A stretch of DNA of 64,000 bases from Pseudoduganella flava (GTDB lineage: Bacteria; Pseudomonadota; Gammaproteobacteria; Burkholderiales; Burkholderiaceae_D): contig NZ_VLKW01000002.1 of the NCBI RefSeq assembly GCF_007830495.1, forward strand, positions 208,270-272,269, written 5' to 3'. Shown here piece by piece: positions 42,973-51,988 of the stretch. The notes beneath the pieces were generated by a model. That model searched no databases, was not told the DNA's origin, and saw nothing but the letters and a program-made list of their open reading frames with translations. Position 1 is the first letter of the stretch, and each line of letters begins with the position of its first letter. Position numbers and translations under genes: made by a program.

Positions 42973-45150
42973 GTGCGGCGCTTCCTTGCCGCGCTGTTGT
43001 TGATCCCCGCCTTGGCGCCCGCACTAGCCGAGGCGGCGGTACGGGTGCTGACGGGGCCGACGCCGATCGAAGGGGGCGACGCGCAAGGCGCCCGCGACAT
43101 CACCGTCGTCAACGGCCGGCTGGCGTTCGCGCTGGCCGTCGACTCGCCGGTGCCGTACGGCGTGCCGCGCGGCGCACTGGTCGACGTGGCGGCCGTGCAG
43201 CAGGGCCGCATCGGCCGCGACCGCGTCGTATACGCGGACTTCATTCCCAATAACTGGTCGGCGTGGCCGAACACGTACCAGCGCGTGAGGGTGCTGGAGC
43301 GGGGTCCGCGCCGCGCCGTCGTCGAAACGGTACGCGACTGGGGCGGCGTAACGGTGCGCACACGCTACACGCTGGAGGACGGCAGCGACCGGATCGCGAT
43401 CGACACGGCGATGACCAATGGCGGCGCGGCGCTGCCGGACCTGCTCTCCGGCTACACGCTGTGGCCGAAGGGCGGCTTCCTGTTCGGCGTGCCGGGCGCG
43501 CCCGAACAGGGCGCGATCCCGCCAGGTGCGCCGCGCCGCACGGTGGCGTACGACGCCGATTACGCGGTGGCGCTGCATGCGCCCTACGCGGACCACGTCG
43601 AATACGGCTCGAAGGATCTGTATGTGCGCCACACCTTGGCGGCAGGCGCGACGCGGCGCTTCCACGGCTACCTGCAGGTGGGCGCGCGGGGTGACCTCGC
43701 GCCCGTGATCACCGCTGATGTACGCCGTGCCCGCGGCAAGGTGACGGGCGCCGTGCAGGACGGCGCCGTGATCGTCGCCGAGCGCGATGGCGTGCCGTAC
43801 GGCTGGACGCTGGCCGATCGCGGGCGCTACACATTGCCGCTGCCGCCCGGCGACTACACGTTGTATGCGAGCGCGCAGGGCCATGCGGACAGCGCCCGCG
43901 TGCCGGTGCGGGTGCGCGGCCGTGCCAAGCACGATTTCGCTCCGCTGGCCGGGCCGGGCAGCGTGCAGCTGGACATAGCCGACGAGCGTGGTCCGCTCGC
44001 TGCGCGCATCGCCGTCGTGGCGGGCCAGCAGCCGCTGGTCGGCTGGCTGGGCCGCAAGACGTTCTTCACGGCGCTGGACAGCCAGGGCAGGGCGGCCTTG
44101 CAACTGGCACCCGGCCACTATGTGCTGCGCGTGTCGCACGGCTTCACGCATGCGCCGCAGGACGTCGAACTGGACGTCGCCACCGGCACGCAGCGCACGG
44201 CCAGCGTGCGGCTGGCACGCTTTGCCGATCCGGCCGCGCAAGGCTGGCATGCGGCGGACCTGCACCACCATGCGGACCAGGCCGAGGCATCGACACCGCC
44301 CGCCGCTCTCGCCGCCGCGCAGCTGGCGGCGGGACTGGACGTGCTGTTCGTCAGCGACCACGACACGATGGTGAACCTGCCCGTGCTGGCCGACATCGGC
44401 CGCCGCCGCGGCGTGCCGGTGCTGGGCTCGATGGAGTTTTCAGCGTCGTGGGGCCACTTCAACGCGTACCCGCTGGGCCCCGGCGGCCGGCTGCAAATCG
44501 ACCTGGGCACGGCCAGCGTGCAGCAGATCTTCGCGGAAGCGCGCCGGCTCGGTGCCACCGTCGTGCAGGTCAACCACCCGTACATCCCGTACGGCTTCTT
44601 CGCCAGCGCACAAGCCGGCACGGCGCCGGGCGGCTACGATGCCGGCTTCGACGTGGCCGAGATCAACGCCGGCGTGCCGGACGACGACGCGAAGGTGCTG
44701 GCCAAGCTGTGGCAGGACTGGAACGCAGGCGTGCCGCACTACCTGGCCGGCGGCACCGATACGCACGACGTGTGGAACGGCGAACCGGGCGGGGTGCGCA
44801 CCTACGCGCACTTCGACGGCCCCGTCACCGCGGCGGCATATGCGGCCGCGCTGAAGGCGGGGCATGCCTACGTCAGCGCCGGCCCGCTGATCGCGCCGGA
44901 CGTGATGTTCGGCACACGGCTGCCGCCCGGCCCCGCACGGCTGGGGTTCGCGCTGCGCGCGCTGGCCGGCATCCGCAAGGTGGAGCTGGTGGCCGATGGC
45001 GTGGTAGTCGAGACGCGCCAGCCGGCCGGCAGCCCGCGCGAGGTGGGTGTCGTGTTCGAGCCGGAGCCGGCGAAGTGGTATGCGCTGGTGGTGGAGGACG
45101 GGGCGGGGAAGCGGGCTTGTACGAATCCGGTATGGGCAGGCGTGCCGTAA
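42973..45150 (+). CDS. CehA/McbA-family PHP metallohydrolase
   Basis: A 725-residue exported enzyme, GTG start directly after the receptor stop; signal peptide MRRFLAALLLIPALAPALAEA. The N-terminal about 400 residues are beta-rich with carboxypeptidase-regulatory-like segments (YTLPLPPGDYTLYASAQGH). The C-terminal PHP domain has all hallmark metal-ligand motifs: ADLHHHAD, FVSDHDTM, GSMEFSASWGHF, VQVNHPYIPYG and GGTDTHDVW. PHP proteins are metal-dependent phosphoesterases; CehA/McbA members hydrolyse carbamates or esters. The Pho-box context favours release of phosphate from an organic ester outside the cytoplasm. Confidence 0.88.
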   Translation: MRRFLAALLLIPALAPALAEAAVRVLTGPTPIEGGDAQGARDITVVNGRLAFALAVDSPVPYGVPRGALVDVAAVQQGRIGRDRVVYADFIPNNWSAWPNTYQRVRVLERGPRRAVVETVRDWGGVTVRTRYTLEDGSDRIAIDTAMTNGGAALPDLLSGYTLWPKGGFLFGVPGAPEQGAIPPGAPRRTVAYDADYAVALHAPYADHVEYGSKDLYVRHTLAAGATRRFHGYLQVGARGDLAPVITADVRRARGKVTGAVQDGAVIVAERDGVPYGWTLADRGRYTLPLPPGDYTLYASAQGHADSARVPVRVRGRAKHDFAPLAGPGSVQLDIADERGPLAARIAVVAGQQPLVGWLGRKTFFTALDSQGRAALQLAPGHYVLRVSHGFTHAPQDVELDVATGTQRTASVRLARFADPAAQGWHAADLHHHADQAEASTPPAALAAAQLAAGLDVLFVSDHDTMVNLPVLADIGRRRGVPVLGSMEFSASWGHFNAYPLGPGGRLQIDLGTASVQQIFAEARRLGATVVQVNHPYIPYGFFASAQAGTAPGGYDAGFDVAEINAGVPDDDAKVLAKLWQDWNAGVPHYLAGGTDTHDVWNGEPGGVRTYAHFDGPVTAAAYAAALKAGHAYVSAGPLIAPDVMFGTRLPPGPARLGFALRALAGIRKVELVADGVVVETRQPAGSPREVGVVFEPEPAKWYALVVEDGAGKRACTNPVWAGVP

Positions 45151-45157
45151 GCACACC

Positions 45158-45979
45158 TCAGTGAGCGATCCCGTATCCCCGCAACGCCGGCAGCCACGCC
45201 GCCTCGAAAATCCGCGCAAAGCCCCGATTGGTCGGATGCATCTCGTTGGCCCAGTCGTCCGTGTAACCGCCGGTGCGCGTCAGGATGCCGCGGCTGTCGA
45301 TGTGGATCACGTGCGCATGCGGGTCGTGCAGCGGCGCGAACACGTCTTCGTTCAGGCGGTCGATCAGCAATTGCGCGATCGCCGCGCGCAGCGCCATGTC
45401 GGGCGGCACGCGGTGCGCGTCCAGCGCCGGCGCCAGCCACGGGCCCGAGTGGATCAGGCCGAATCCGAAGCCGCGGCCGTCCGGCACCGGATAGTCGTAG
45501 CCATGGATGAAGATGGGGCGGGGCAGCACGCCGTTCGGCGTACCGGCACGGATCGCGGCGATCAGCTCGCGCAACGTGGCGGACAGCCGGCCCAGCAGCT
45601 CATCCATGCTGGCGTCGTCGACGCAGTCGGCGGCCGTGCCGGCGGCCGAACAGTCGGGCCGCAGTGCCAGGCCGACGTCGACGGCGTCGTTGCCGGCGCC
45701 GCTGATGTAGAACTCGGAAAACGACTCGGCGTAGGCCGGTTGCAGGAAGTGCGCGACGATGTCGGCAAACCTGCCGCCGCCGACGTAGTCAGCCAACCGT
45801 GCACCGTTGTAGCCTACCAACTGGACGTTACGGTGATCGTCCGACAGGTGGGGGTGATTGACCAGCGTGCCCAGCATGCTGTTGTTGATGTACCAGAACC
45901 ACGAATCGCCAATGGCCAGCGCCGAAGGATAGCCGCCGTCCGTGTTCCAGTGCTCTTCCGGTTTGTAAATGTGCGGCAT
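45158..45979 (-). CDS. SGNH/GDSL-type hydrolase
   Basis: A 273-residue protein without signal peptide. Block I is LAIGDSWFWYINNS (nucleophile Ser), the oxyanion block is YISGAGNDAVD, and block V is DDWANEMHPTNRG with Asp-x-x-His-like catalytic residues. It would hydrolyse esters of an unknown substrate; the strict GDSW variant is seen in uncharacterised proteobacterial SGNH proteins. Convergent with the PHP gene, with a 7-bp gap. Confidence 0.8.
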   Translation of the reverse strand: MPHIYKPEEHWNTDGGYPSALAIGDSWFWYINNSMLGTLVNHPHLSDDHRNVQLVGYNGARLADYVGGGRFADIVAHFLQPAYAESFSEFYISGAGNDAVDVGLALRPDCSAAGTAADCVDDASMDELLGRLSATLRELIAAIRAGTPNGVLPRPIFIHGYDYPVPDGRGFGFGLIHSGPWLAPALDAHRVPPDMALRAAIAQLLIDRLNEDVFAPLHDPHAHVIHIDSRGILTRTGGYTDDWANEMHPTNRGFARIFEAAWLPALRGYGIAH

Positions 45980-46047
45980 CGTCCACCTCGTACCAGCTGA
46001 TGGAAAGATGGTACTCCGTTTAACCGGAAAGCAGCGGACTGATCCTG

Positions 46048-46470
46048 TTACGTGCCCGACGGACCGGCCACCTCGACCTTGCCGAAGAAGCCATATTGCA
46101 GGCTGGCGGCGATGCGCTTCGCGACCAGCAGCAGCTCATCGGCCACGGGCGGCTCGAACAGCCGGCGCGCCGTCGCGTCGAACAGGTCGAGCCAGCGGCG
46201 GAAGTGCTCGGGCGTGACGCCGTCCAGCGTCATGTGCTTGCCGTAGACATTACCCTGGAAGCCTTTCACGCCCAGCATGACGTCGCTCCAGAACGCGACC
46301 ATGCGGTCCAGGTGTGGCTCCCAATCCTCGCCCAGGCGGGGGCCGAACACGGCGGCCAGCAGCGGGTCGCGGCGTACGTCGGCATAGAACTCGTGGACGA
46401 GGCGGGTGAGGGAAGCGGGATCGGCGGCGGCGTACATGGTCGGGGCAAGTGAGGCGGGAGAGTGCGTCAT
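46048..46470 (-). CDS. Group III truncated hemoglobin
   Basis: A 140-residue globin; start ATG 46470 (another Met at 46437 is close). Group III features: LVHEFYADVRRDPLLAAVF, FWSDVMLGVKGFQGNVYGKH, the proximal His in TPEHFRRWLDLFDATARRLF, and AKRIAASLQYGFFG at the end. Such proteins bind O2 or NO and are linked to low-oxygen or nitrosative responses. Alone; the divergent side is an Rhs remnant. Confidence 0.92.
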   Translation of the reverse strand: MTHSPASLAPTMYAAADPASLTRLVHEFYADVRRDPLLAAVFGPRLGEDWEPHLDRMVAFWSDVMLGVKGFQGNVYGKHMTLDGVTPEHFRRWLDLFDATARRLFEPPVADELLLVAKRIAASLQYGFFGKVEVAGPSGT

Positions 46471-46549
46471 TCTAGCGCGGACGCGGGCCGTTGCGGCGGA
46501 TGCCGCGGTCCGTGCCTTCGCTATCGGCCGATCACGGCGTGGCAGAACC

Positions 46550-47089
46550 ATTTCAGTGGCCCGGCCCGGCCAGCTGGAGGCACAGCGCAGCTATCGCTAC
46601 GCGGCTGGCACGAACCGCCTGCTGACCGCGTCCGCGCAAGGCGACGCGGTGCCGGCGCTGGCATGGCTGCACCATCCGGCGGGCTTGCCGCTGACCCAGC
46701 TGGTGCTCGGCGACGGGGCCGCGAGCCGGCGCATCGCCTAAAACAGCGCAGGGCGCCAGGTGGCGATCGACGGCGCCGACGGCAAGCCCGTGGCGCGTTA
46801 CACCTACAACGCGCGGGGCGAGCGCATCGCGAAGACCGTGTACGGCGCCGAACGGCGCGCCACGACGACGTACAGCATCTACCGCGACCAGCGCCTGGTT
46901 GCCGGAGCGAATGCGAACGGCGTCGTGACGGCGCACTACCTCTACCTGCAGGGCAAGCCGGTGGCGATGGTGAAGACGGCGCCGCAAACATCGCTCACGG
47001 CGCGCTTGCTGACCTTCGTGACGACGCTGGGCGGCCTGCGCGGGCACGGCGGCGAGCGCTCCGCACTGGTCGCGACGTACGCTGGATGA
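46550..47089 (+). pseudogene. Rhs/YD-repeat protein remnant with in-frame stop
   Basis: Frame-2 translation reads as YD-repeat sequence: RSYRYAAGTNRLLTASAQGD, then GDGAASRRIA, a TAA stop at 46739-46741, then in the same frame GRQVAIDGADGKPVARYTYN, ARGERIAKTVYG and VVTAHYLYLQGKPVAMVKT. The stop sits where Tyr would be expected (RRIAYN pattern), so one base change likely inactivated it. The core ends abruptly before the usual HTDHLG-type Rhs border, and continuity with the next piece is lost by a frameshift near 47080. No start or upstream Rhs body is present. Confidence 0.8.
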
Positions 47090-47108
47090 GAAAAATGTAC
47101 TGACGAAG

Positions 47109-47654
47109 ATGGGCAGCGTGTTGCGGAATCACCATCAACTGGCGACCTACCATTTCGTGCTGTGGGAAACGGGCAAGGATGGGAAGCCCGTATTCTCCAA
47201 GGAGACTGACCTGAACAAAAATAACAGCACCCAGCTGTCCAATTTGTTCAACGCGCACAAGGTGGCGGAAAACGACTGCGCCAAGCTGCAGTTTTTCGGT
47301 GAGTTCCTGCACGCTTTCATGGACACCTTTGCGCATCGAAACCGGGAAAATGCCCCTTATGGTATCAATAACGGTTTTGGTCATGGCTACGACCTTTCCT
47401 GGCCGGATTACACGTACAATAATGGCACTCTCGTGGGAATCGAATTGCCGTGGCTCTGGTATGGCCGGGAAGCGAGAACATTGGCAATGGAAGAAGCCGT
47501 TTTTGCCAAGCTGATGGAGCGTTCAGGCACCAGCAAAGTCAAGTTCTCGGATATAGAAGGGATCCTGGTAAGCAGCTTGATCAGGAAGTGTATAAGGGCG
47601 TCATCCTGCCGAAATGCGGAAATGGAAAGGTTTAATGAGGCTGCTATTTTTTAA
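47109..47654 (+). CDS. Rhs C-terminal tip: HxxxDxxxH metal-dependent hydrolase-like domain
   Basis: A 181-residue open frame in frame 0, out of frame with the Rhs core, AT-richer than its surroundings. The in-frame sequence extends back to about 47079 (TLDEKNVLTKMG). Contains FGEFLHAFMDTFAHRNRENA (HxxxDxxxH), FGHGYDLSWPDYTYN and later WLWYGREARTLAMEEAV, a pattern like zinc-dependent phospholipase C / S1-P1-type folds and DUF6765-like Rhs tips. Original role: a variable toxin tip of an Rhs/contact or T6SS effector. Whether it is still translated is doubtful: a separate start (ATG 47109) has no clear ribosome site. Confidence 0.55.
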   Translation: MGSVLRNHHQLATYHFVLWETGKDGKPVFSKETDLNKNNSTQLSNLFNAHKVAENDCAKLQFFGEFLHAFMDTFAHRNRENAPYGINNGFGHGYDLSWPDYTYNNGTLVGIELPWLWYGREARTLAMEEAVFAKLMERSGTSKVKFSDIEGILVSSLIRKCIRASSCRNAEMERFNEAAIF

Positions 47655-48579
47655 ATTGATGATGCTGTGCTGCTCGACCGCCGTCGCCTGCGATAGTGTA
47701 CGGCTGGTCTCCATAGGGCGAAATCAATCTGGATATGTGGACAGGCCTGGCACTTACTGCCTGGGAAAGGACCTTCATCATACCGACGTCTTCGATCTCG
47801 AGACGTTTTCGACCAAGCGCTATACGGGCAGTTACATACTGAAAATCAAAGAGGCAAGGGACTCGGGCAGCCCGGCCGGAGATTACTATCGGATCGATTT
47901 GTCGGGGCACTCGGTTTCTGCCGCCACTGTAGATATGGTCGGCATCAGGTCCTCCGGCCGGCTACGAAGAGCGTATGTCCTGAATGGGAGAATTATCGTT
48001 CCGGGTAGGGACGTGAATAATATCGGCGTGTTTATTCCGCTCAGCAATAAAGACGTCGAGGGTTTCCACATCGGAGGCACTGTGCTGAATTACGGTCCAG
48101 GCCTGCCGGAATACGAGGATACCCCGTTCACCGGGCTGCAAGGCCAAGGGAAACCGCGCTATACGACCACCAACCACGTCATCGAAAACATGGACATCCG
48201 CGCCGGCTACCGCGGCATCGTCATCGGCGGCGGCAACAACGTCATCCGCGACAGCCGCATCGAAGTGGATGGCTATACGGCCCTCTACGCCTACGGCCCG
48301 GGCACGATCATCGAGAACAACACCATCATCGTGCACGGCAAGGGCGACAAGAAGCAATGGGATGCCGCGATCAAGCTGCGCGACGCGGACAACGCTATTG
48401 TGCGCAACAACCGGATCCAGTTCGACGGCTCCCTGTTCGAAAAAGGTGACGCCGCCATCAACCTGCTTGACAGCGACAACGTGAAAGTCGAGGGCAACAT
48501 GATCACCGGTCACCGCCGCGCGGTGCGCGTGAACGGGGTCAGCACTTTTGTCGAAAGCGATACCAAGCCGTCCCTATAA
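47635..48579 (+). CDS. Right-handed beta-helix protein beside Rhs tip
   Basis: A 314-residue exported protein, start ATG 47635 with AAAGG five bases upstream (a longer start at 47614 is possible), overlapping the end of the Rhs tip frame. The hydrophobic N-terminus MRLLFFKLMMLCCSTAVAC is a signal peptide or lipobox-like sequence. The body has pectate-lyase-like beta-helix repeats: NHVIENMDIRAGYRGIVIGG, NNVIRDSRIEVDGYTALYAY, GTIIENNTIIVH, NAIVRNNRIQFDG. The first half is AT-richer, the second half returns to the GC-rich habit of the chromosome near 48130. It may be an immunity or accessory gene of the Rhs tip, or an independent carbohydrate-binding protein. Confidence 0.65.
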   Translation: MRLLFFKLMMLCCSTAVACDSVRLVSIGRNQSGYVDRPGTYCLGKDLHHTDVFDLETFSTKRYTGSYILKIKEARDSGSPAGDYYRIDLSGHSVSAATVDMVGIRSSGRLRRAYVLNGRIIVPGRDVNNIGVFIPLSNKDVEGFHIGGTVLNYGPGLPEYEDTPFTGLQGQGKPRYTTTNHVIENMDIRAGYRGIVIGGGNNVIRDSRIEVDGYTALYAYGPGTIIENNTIIVHGKGDKKQWDAAIKLRDADNAIVRNNRIQFDGSLFEKGDAAINLLDSDNVKVEGNMITGHRRAVRVNGVSTFVESDTKPSL

Positions 48580-48649
48580 CACGGGCGCGGCGTGCAGGTT
48601 CCCGGCGGAGCCGCATGGTGGCATGCGCACGACGGTCGCGCACGGTATC

Positions 48650-50053
48650 ATGTCGCTCCTTCAGCCAGCCTCGCCCGTGATGTCTTCCGCCCCAGCCGCC
48701 GCCAGCCCTCGTCCCCACATCTTCGCGCTCGCCTGGCCGCTGCTGGTCGAACTGATCCTCGCCGTGGCCATCGGCGTCGTCGGCACGTCGCTGGCGGCGC
48801 ATATTTCCGACACGGCCGGCGCCGCGTTCGCGATCGCGCACCAGATCTCCGTCACGTTGTTCCTGCTGTTTCGCATCGTCGGTTCCGGCGTCGGGGTCGT
48901 CATCACGCAAAGCCTGGGCGGCGGGCAGCGGGCGCGGGCCGACCGCGTCGCGCTGGCCTCGGTCGGCGCCAGCACGTGGATCGGCGCGCTGACGGCGCTC
49001 GTTGCGATCGCCGGTGCCGGGCCGCTGCTGCGGCTGCTGCAGACGCCGGCCGGCGTCTATCCGCTGGCCGTGCCGTTCCTGATGACGCTGGGGGCCGCGC
49101 TGCTGTTCGATGCGTGGAACGCGTCGATGGCCGCCGTGATGCGGGCGCACCTGCGCACGCGCGACACCTTGATCGTGCTGGTGGCGATGCACTCCACCCA
49201 CGTGCTGCTGGCGATCCCGCTGATGCATGGCTGGGGGCCGCTGCCGGCGCTCGGCCTGCCGGGCTTCGCGGTGGCGCTGACGGTCAGCCGCGCGCTCGGC
49301 CTCGCGCTGCACCTGGTGCTGTGGCGCCGGCACCTGGGCCTCGTCATGACGGCGCCGGACTGGTGGCGCCTGCCGCGCGCCGAGCTGGCCGAGGTGCTGC
49401 ACATCGGCATTCCGGCCGCCGCCGAGAACATCGCGTGGCGGCTGTCGTTCATGGCCGCGATGGCGGCGGCCGGCACGCTGGGTGCGCAGGCGCTGGCCAC
49501 GCACGCGTACGTGCAGCAGGTCGGCAACATGGTGATCGTGTTCAGCCTGTCGACGGCGTTTGCTGTCGAGATCATGGTCGGGCACATGGTCGGGGCGGGC
49601 GAGTTCGGCGCCGCGCACCGGCTCGTGCGCGGCGCGCTGGGGCGGGGCCTCGTGATCAGCGGCACCGTGTCGTCGCTCGTCGCGCTGGGCGGGCACTGGC
49701 TGCTGGGCGCGTTCACAACGGATCCCGCCATCATCGCCAATGGCCGGACCTTGCTGTGGATCGGCGTGCTGATCGAGCTGGGGCGCACGTTCAACCTCGT
49801 CGTCATCAACGCGCTGCGCGCCACCGGCGACGTGCGCTTCCCCGTGCTGGCGGGCGCCGCGTCGATGGCGCTCGTGCTGGCGGGCGGCAGCTGGGTGCTG
49901 GGCATCCACTTCGGCCTCGGGTTGGCCGGGCTGTACATCGCGTTCGCCGCGGACGAGTGGATCCGCGGCCTGATCATGTGGCGGCGCTGGGCCGTGCAGG
50001 CGTGGGTGCCGCATGCGCGCGCGGCGCGGCGCAAGCTGCGCCCGCGGGGCTGA
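48650..50053 (+). CDS. MATE-family multidrug/metabolite exporter
   Basis: A 467-residue inner-membrane protein with about twelve helices. Start ATG 48650 was chosen as the nearest to the first helix (another ATG at 48680). MATE pattern: AWPLLVELILAVAIGVVGT, LFRIVGSGVGVVITQSLGGG, HIGIPAAAENIAWRLSFMA, MVGHMVGAGEFGAAHRLVRG, and GRTFNLVVINALRATGDVRFP. It exports cationic or neutral compounds using H+ or Na+; substrate unknown. Convergent with the nuclease-like gene 12 bp downstream. Confidence 0.9.
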   Translation: MSLLQPASPVMSSAPAAASPRPHIFALAWPLLVELILAVAIGVVGTSLAAHISDTAGAAFAIAHQISVTLFLLFRIVGSGVGVVITQSLGGGQRARADRVALASVGASTWIGALTALVAIAGAGPLLRLLQTPAGVYPLAVPFLMTLGAALLFDAWNASMAAVMRAHLRTRDTLIVLVAMHSTHVLLAIPLMHGWGPLPALGLPGFAVALTVSRALGLALHLVLWRRHLGLVMTAPDWWRLPRAELAEVLHIGIPAAAENIAWRLSFMAAMAAAGTLGAQALATHAYVQQVGNMVIVFSLSTAFAVEIMVGHMVGAGEFGAAHRLVRGALGRGLVISGTVSSLVALGGHWLLGAFTTDPAIIANGRTLLWIGVLIELGRTFNLVVINALRATGDVRFPVLAGAASMALVLAGGSWVLGIHFGLGLAGLYIAFAADEWIRGLIMWRRWAVQAWVPHARAARRKLRPRG

Positions 50054-50065
50054 CCGAAGGCGCCG

Positions 50066-51832
50066 TCATATGTATGGCCGCATGATGCTTACCCTGTTTC
50101 GATTGGTCAGCCGTTCCCACATTGAGGCCTGCGCTAAGGCGCACTCGAATCCATAACGGGCGTCTTGCCGAATCCGCAGTGCATCAGCAACGCGAGTCAT
50201 ATCCATCCCGGCTGCTGAGCAATAGTAATCTAACACCTGTTGGGGATCTTCAAGGACGAGGACAGTGTCATTGACGTGGGGCGGCAACGGAGTCGTTCGA
50301 TCAGGGCGTCCTTCGTGCGCCCGGTTGCGTTGAATTTCTCCCCGCCGCAACAGGTTGCGGAGTAAATTCCATTCGTAAATGGCGACCCCTTCGATTTCGT
50401 ATGCATTAAAAAACGGTAACGTGTGCACAACTATGAAGTGCGAGTTCGCCAAAATATGCTCTTTAGGCAGTTCGATGTCATTTAGGGCGGCGCGAACTTG
50501 GTCCAGAACCACTGGTTCTCCTAGCCTAGCGCGTAGGGCGGTAAGACGCTCAATGCCCTTAGTTAAAGGCCAGTTGCTCGCTCCCCAATCATGGAGTTCG
50601 TCGTCCAGTGTTGCTGTACGGCTGTCTCTCTTCCACTTCGCCTGTACGAAGAAAATTTTACGACGTTTGACGTCGTAGAGAATGAGGTCGCAGTCGTACA
50701 TTGCGCCAGCGCCGTTTGCGCTACGTTGGAAACCTTCTCGCACTAAGTAGTCATCGCCCCGAACCTGTTCGCGTACATACGCCTTGATTCCATCTTCAAA
50801 TTCTGTCCCCAGCTTTCGCGCTTGTGCTGCGCTCAAGACTGCGCTCTTACAGCAATGGATCGCATGTGCCAGTCCAGTAGTACCGAGACTGAGAGCCCCT
50901 GAAACGCTGCAGTGTATGCCTTGGTCCGATGGCAGCGCATTTGCGCGTTCGGCCAACACCTCCGTTAGCAACCTAGGATCCAGGCTGAGGCGTTCGACGA
51001 GGTCGGGGGACGGGTGAAGCGTCATTTCTCCCGCCAAGCGGACGAGCTCTAGTAGCACGAACCAGCGACAGATAGCACGCGCGCCACCGATTAATGGAGC
51101 CGCGCTAGGGCTGCGCCGCATGTAGGAACCAATTGAAAAAAACGTGTCAAGGAATCGTTCTGCCAAGTCGTCGAGCAAAGCCGGCGACAGGAGCTCGGAT
51201 ACGCTGCTGGTTCCTTGCCGATCGTGTTTACGCAAGTTGGAGATATGCGAAAGAAGGTCCTGACGTAAGGAATATTCCGTGTCCGCTTGCATCGGAGTCG
51301 TTATAACGCGGTTACGCAGGCACTCAAGGCCCCGCGCGGTGAAGAAAAACTCTATGTGTGGACCGATGTTTCGCACACCAAAGAGTCCGGCCAGGACAAG
51401 GAAGACAGATTCATGCAGTGCCATCGCCTTCAAAGCCAATCGACTGGCTTCGGTGTTCATCCTTGGCATTGCCTCGGCAGGTGTCGCGCCATTCGATGCC
51501 CGGCGGCGCTGCCAAGCAGCGTCATCGCGCAGCGCTTCTTCTAGCAGAATAATCTGAGCCGTGAGCAGCGATTCAGGTATCTGGGGCGGCAGGCCTGGCC
51601 CATGCGGTTGCACAGGCATGAAGACCTCGGTTGGTTTCTCTACCTGGGTGAGAGGTAAGGCGCCAGCCCATGTTGCGCGTGTTTCAGCCAGCGTACGATA
51701 GGCTCGAGCGAGGTTCGGCAGTTCTTTGTCAACACGCTCACAACTCTGCGCGCTAAATGGCTGGCGAAGGAAAGCCTTAAGCAAGTCCCATTCTGGCCGC
51801 ACTAGCAGTGCCGGGTCCAAGTAAATAAGCAT
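50066..51832 (-). CDS. Orphan PD-(D/E)XK nuclease-like protein, lower GC
   Basis: A 588-residue protein starting MLIYLDPALLVRPEW at ATG 51832 (a GTG at 51886 is possible). No known domain name is obvious for residues 1-370, which are alpha-rich. The C-terminal third carries a restriction-endonuclease-like core: LGTEFEDGIKAYVREQV, then GAMYDCDLILYDVKRRKIFFVQAKWKRDSR, the spaced Glu, Asp and Gln-x-Lys expected of PD-(D/E)XK. Codon and base usage is visibly less GC-rich than both flanks, suggesting transfer. Lone gene between MATE and a kinase. A defence or restriction-related role is possible; activity is not shown. Confidence 0.6.
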   Translation of the reverse strand: MLIYLDPALLVRPEWDLLKAFLRQPFSAQSCERVDKELPNLARAYRTLAETRATWAGALPLTQVEKPTEVFMPVQPHGPGLPPQIPESLLTAQIILLEEALRDDAAWQRRRASNGATPAEAMPRMNTEASRLALKAMALHESVFLVLAGLFGVRNIGPHIEFFFTARGLECLRNRVITTPMQADTEYSLRQDLLSHISNLRKHDRQGTSSVSELLSPALLDDLAERFLDTFFSIGSYMRRSPSAAPLIGGARAICRWFVLLELVRLAGEMTLHPSPDLVERLSLDPRLLTEVLAERANALPSDQGIHCSVSGALSLGTTGLAHAIHCCKSAVLSAAQARKLGTEFEDGIKAYVREQVRGDDYLVREGFQRSANGAGAMYDCDLILYDVKRRKIFFVQAKWKRDSRTATLDDELHDWGASNWPLTKGIERLTALRARLGEPVVLDQVRAALNDIELPKEHILANSHFIVVHTLPFFNAYEIEGVAIYEWNLLRNLLRRGEIQRNRAHEGRPDRTTPLPPHVNDTVLVLEDPQQVLDYYCSAAGMDMTRVADALRIRQDARYGFECALAQASMWERLTNRNRVSIMRPYI

Positions 51833-51988
51833 AGGTCTAGTGACAAGTAATCGTATGCATGGGCTTCGCTCTGATCGGAAGGCCACGACGGAATGCTACT
51901 GCTATGGGTTTCGTATGGCGATTGCCTTCGGCAGTACTCATGTTGGCCAATACACCGTTCGAGGATCCACGCATGCACCGGATATGCT

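Noticed and set aside
46406..46741. Rhs remnant as an intact small gene
   Set aside because: It is the same frame as the downstream fragment split by one TAA, and no family begins there; it is listed as a pseudogene.
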